From a bacterium (GTDB lineage Bacteria > Deinococcota > Deinococci > Deinococcales > Deinococcaceae): 64,000 bases of DNA. Below are positions 63,147 to 64,000 of this stretch, one piece after another. Below the pieces are notes generated by a model. It made no database searches. It saw only the letters and a list, made by a program, of their open reading frames with translations, and was not told the DNA's origin. The stretch lies in NCBI GenBank assembly GCA_021810505.1, contig JAJZIR010000001.1, positions 372,001 to 436,000 on the forward strand, given 5' to 3'. The position numbers and the translations under genes are program-made. Position 1 is the first letter of the stretch, and every line of letters starts with the position of its first letter.

Positions 63147-63812
63147 TCAGCCCTCGGCGGCCGGAGAGCGGGTCAGGCGCTCTCCGCTGATCCAGAAAAT
63201 CAAGCGCTCGGCGACGTTCTCTATGTGGTCGCCGATACGCTCCAAGCTCCTGGCGACCCGGATGAGCAGCATGGCGCGGCCGATGGTGCGGAGGTCTTCG
63301 AGCATGTAGGTGACCAGCTCGCGCTGCAGCTGCTCGTAGAACTCGTCGATGGCTGCGTCGGCGGCATGGACCCGCCGGGCAGCGGCCAAGTCCTGGCCCT
63401 TGATAGCGAAATCCAGGCCAGCCAGCATCCCATCCAGATCCGAGATCATCTGGTTCAGGCTGACATAGGGCTTGAGCGCTGGCTGCGCGTTTAAAGTCTC
63501 GGCGTCCTCGGCGACGTGCACGGCGTAGTCCCCCATCCGCTCGACGTCGGTCAGGCTCTTCAGGACCGCGGCCAGAAAGCGCAGATCCCCCGCGACCGGC
63601 TGGTGTAGGGCGATGGCGCGCAGGCAAACTTCCTCGATCCGGTCTTGCCGGGCATCGGTCAGCCGGTCCAGAGCAGTGATCTGGGAGAGGGCCACCGGCT
63701 GGCGGTCGACCAGCATCTGTTGGCTGAGCCTCAGCGTCTCGCGCACCCCTGCGAGCATCTCGGTCAGCCCCAGGCGGATACGCTGCAGTTCCTGATCGAA
63801 AGCTTCCCTCAT
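63147..63812 (-). CDS. phoU: Phosphate uptake regulator PhoU
   Basis: Represses phosphate uptake signalling by linking PstB and PhoR at the membrane. 221 residues, all-helical, with two PhoU repeats carrying the metal-binding motifs ERMGDYAVHVAE and ERIGDHIENVAE. ATG 63812 overlaps the stop of the upstream kinase gene (ATGA), which fits a phoR-phoU arrangement. Confidence 0.95.
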   Translation of the reverse strand: MREAFDQELQRIRLGLTEMLAGVRETLRLSQQMLVDRQPVALSQITALDRLTDARQDRIEEVCLRAIALHQPVAGDLRFLAAVLKSLTDVERMGDYAVHVAEDAETLNAQPALKPYVSLNQMISDLDGMLAGLDFAIKGQDLAAARRVHAADAAIDEFYEQLQRELVTYMLEDLRTIGRAMLLIRVARSLERIGDHIENVAERLIFWISGERLTRSPAAEG

Positions 63813-64000
63813 CCCCCTCCTCTACTGGTACCCGCCGGGTGGAGCGCGGCCTGGTCGGGTATCTCCACCCAAAAGACGTTGCCTACCCCGTCGCGGTGCA
63901 GCCCCCCGGCGTCCCCACCCCAGGACCGGGCGATGGAGCGGACGATGTAGAGGCCCATCCCACTCCCCGGACCGCGGGATCCTGGACCGCGCTGATGGGG
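63809..64000 (-). CDS. Sensor histidine kinase, C-terminal end (probable PhoR)
   Basis: Only the last ~63 residues are in the window. The frame reads GPGSGMGLYIVRSIARSWGG, the G2 box of a HATPase domain, then a short tail (NVFWVEIPDQAALHPAG). Coupled by a 4-nt overlap to phoU, so it is probably the phosphate-sensing kinase; the assignment rests on that neighbour alone. The gene continues beyond 64000. Confidence 0.75.
   Translation of the reverse strand, partial: PHQRGPGSRGPGSGMGLYIVRSIARSWGGDAGGLHRDGVGNVFWVEIPDQAALHPAGTSRGGG

Overview
The window is a GC-rich, densely packed bacterial chromosome segment with no mobile elements, CRISPR arrays or phage genes. The best guess for the organism is a member of the Deinococcota (Deinococcus/Thermus/Truepera side), with moderate confidence. 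Evidence: an OmpH/Skp-type periplasmic chaperone and several lipoproteins (an outer membrane), a speA-type biosynthetic arginine decarboxylase, a murF-mraY-murD-ftsW run, rplU-rpmA-obg-nadD-yqeK-rsfS, and a recurring TAnnnT -10 box (often TAGACT) placed 5-7 nt before a start codon, which is the signature of leaderless transcripts common in that phylum.

Layout. 1-2.5 kb: end of an ABC exporter permease with its ATPase, then alanine racemase. 2.5-5.7 kb (minus): trpE-trpG-trpD, each overlapping the next by 4 nt, preceded by what reads as a complete classical trp attenuator with a WW leader peptide. 5.7-11.4 kb (plus): M42 aminopeptidase, a long GGDEF/EAL signalling protein and a class V aminotransferase. 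11.4-19.4 kb (minus): Kdp potassium system (an extra 27-aa membrane peptide, then kdpF, A, B, C, D, E). 19.5-23.4 kb (minus): LacI-type regulator and valS under a T-box leader. 23.5-26.6 kb (minus): MoaB-like protein, DciA-like protein with a zinc knuckle, recF, TspO-like protein. 26.7-30.7 kb (minus): lipoprotein, active site-2 protease, a degenerate site-2 protease paralogue, a tRNA nucleotidyltransferase and HtrA, forming an envelope-proteostasis-looking cluster.

30.8-33.6 kb: B12-binding mutase subunit and trpS face away from each other with -10 boxes 12 bp apart, then scpA and a CBS-domain protein. 33.7-37.4 kb (plus): OmpH-like chaperone, arginine decarboxylase behind an Arg-rich leader ORF, RNA m5U methyltransferase. 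37.4-40.9 kb (plus): rplU-rpmA-obg-nadD-yqeK-rsfS. 40.8-47.8 kb (minus): an unusual SF1 helicase with a RelE-like N-terminus and C-terminal ankyrin repeats, a molybdopterin oxidoreductase, an MFS exporter under an AT-rich consensus promoter, and an alpha/beta hydrolase that lacks its nucleophilic serine.

48-57.6 kb (plus): methylmalonyl-CoA mutase catalytic subunit, alanine dehydrogenase, murF, a lipoprotein, mraY, murD, ftsW, and a PatB/MalY-type lyase. 57.6-62.9 kb (minus): 2-oxoglutarate dehydrogenase complex sucA-sucB-lpd behind a 19-bp inverted repeat. 63.0-64.0 kb: tRNA-Trp, phoU and the end of a sensor kinase.

Themes. Amino-acid-responsive leaders (trp attenuator, Val T-box, possibly the arginine leader) sit beside largely leaderless transcription. 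Alanine racemase, alanine dehydrogenase and the mur genes serve peptidoglycan; the mutase pair feeds succinyl-CoA beside the 2-oxoglutarate dehydrogenase complex. Genes converge with overlapping 3' ends at four places. The least explained items are the helicase fusion, the active/dead protease pair and the serine-less hydrolase.
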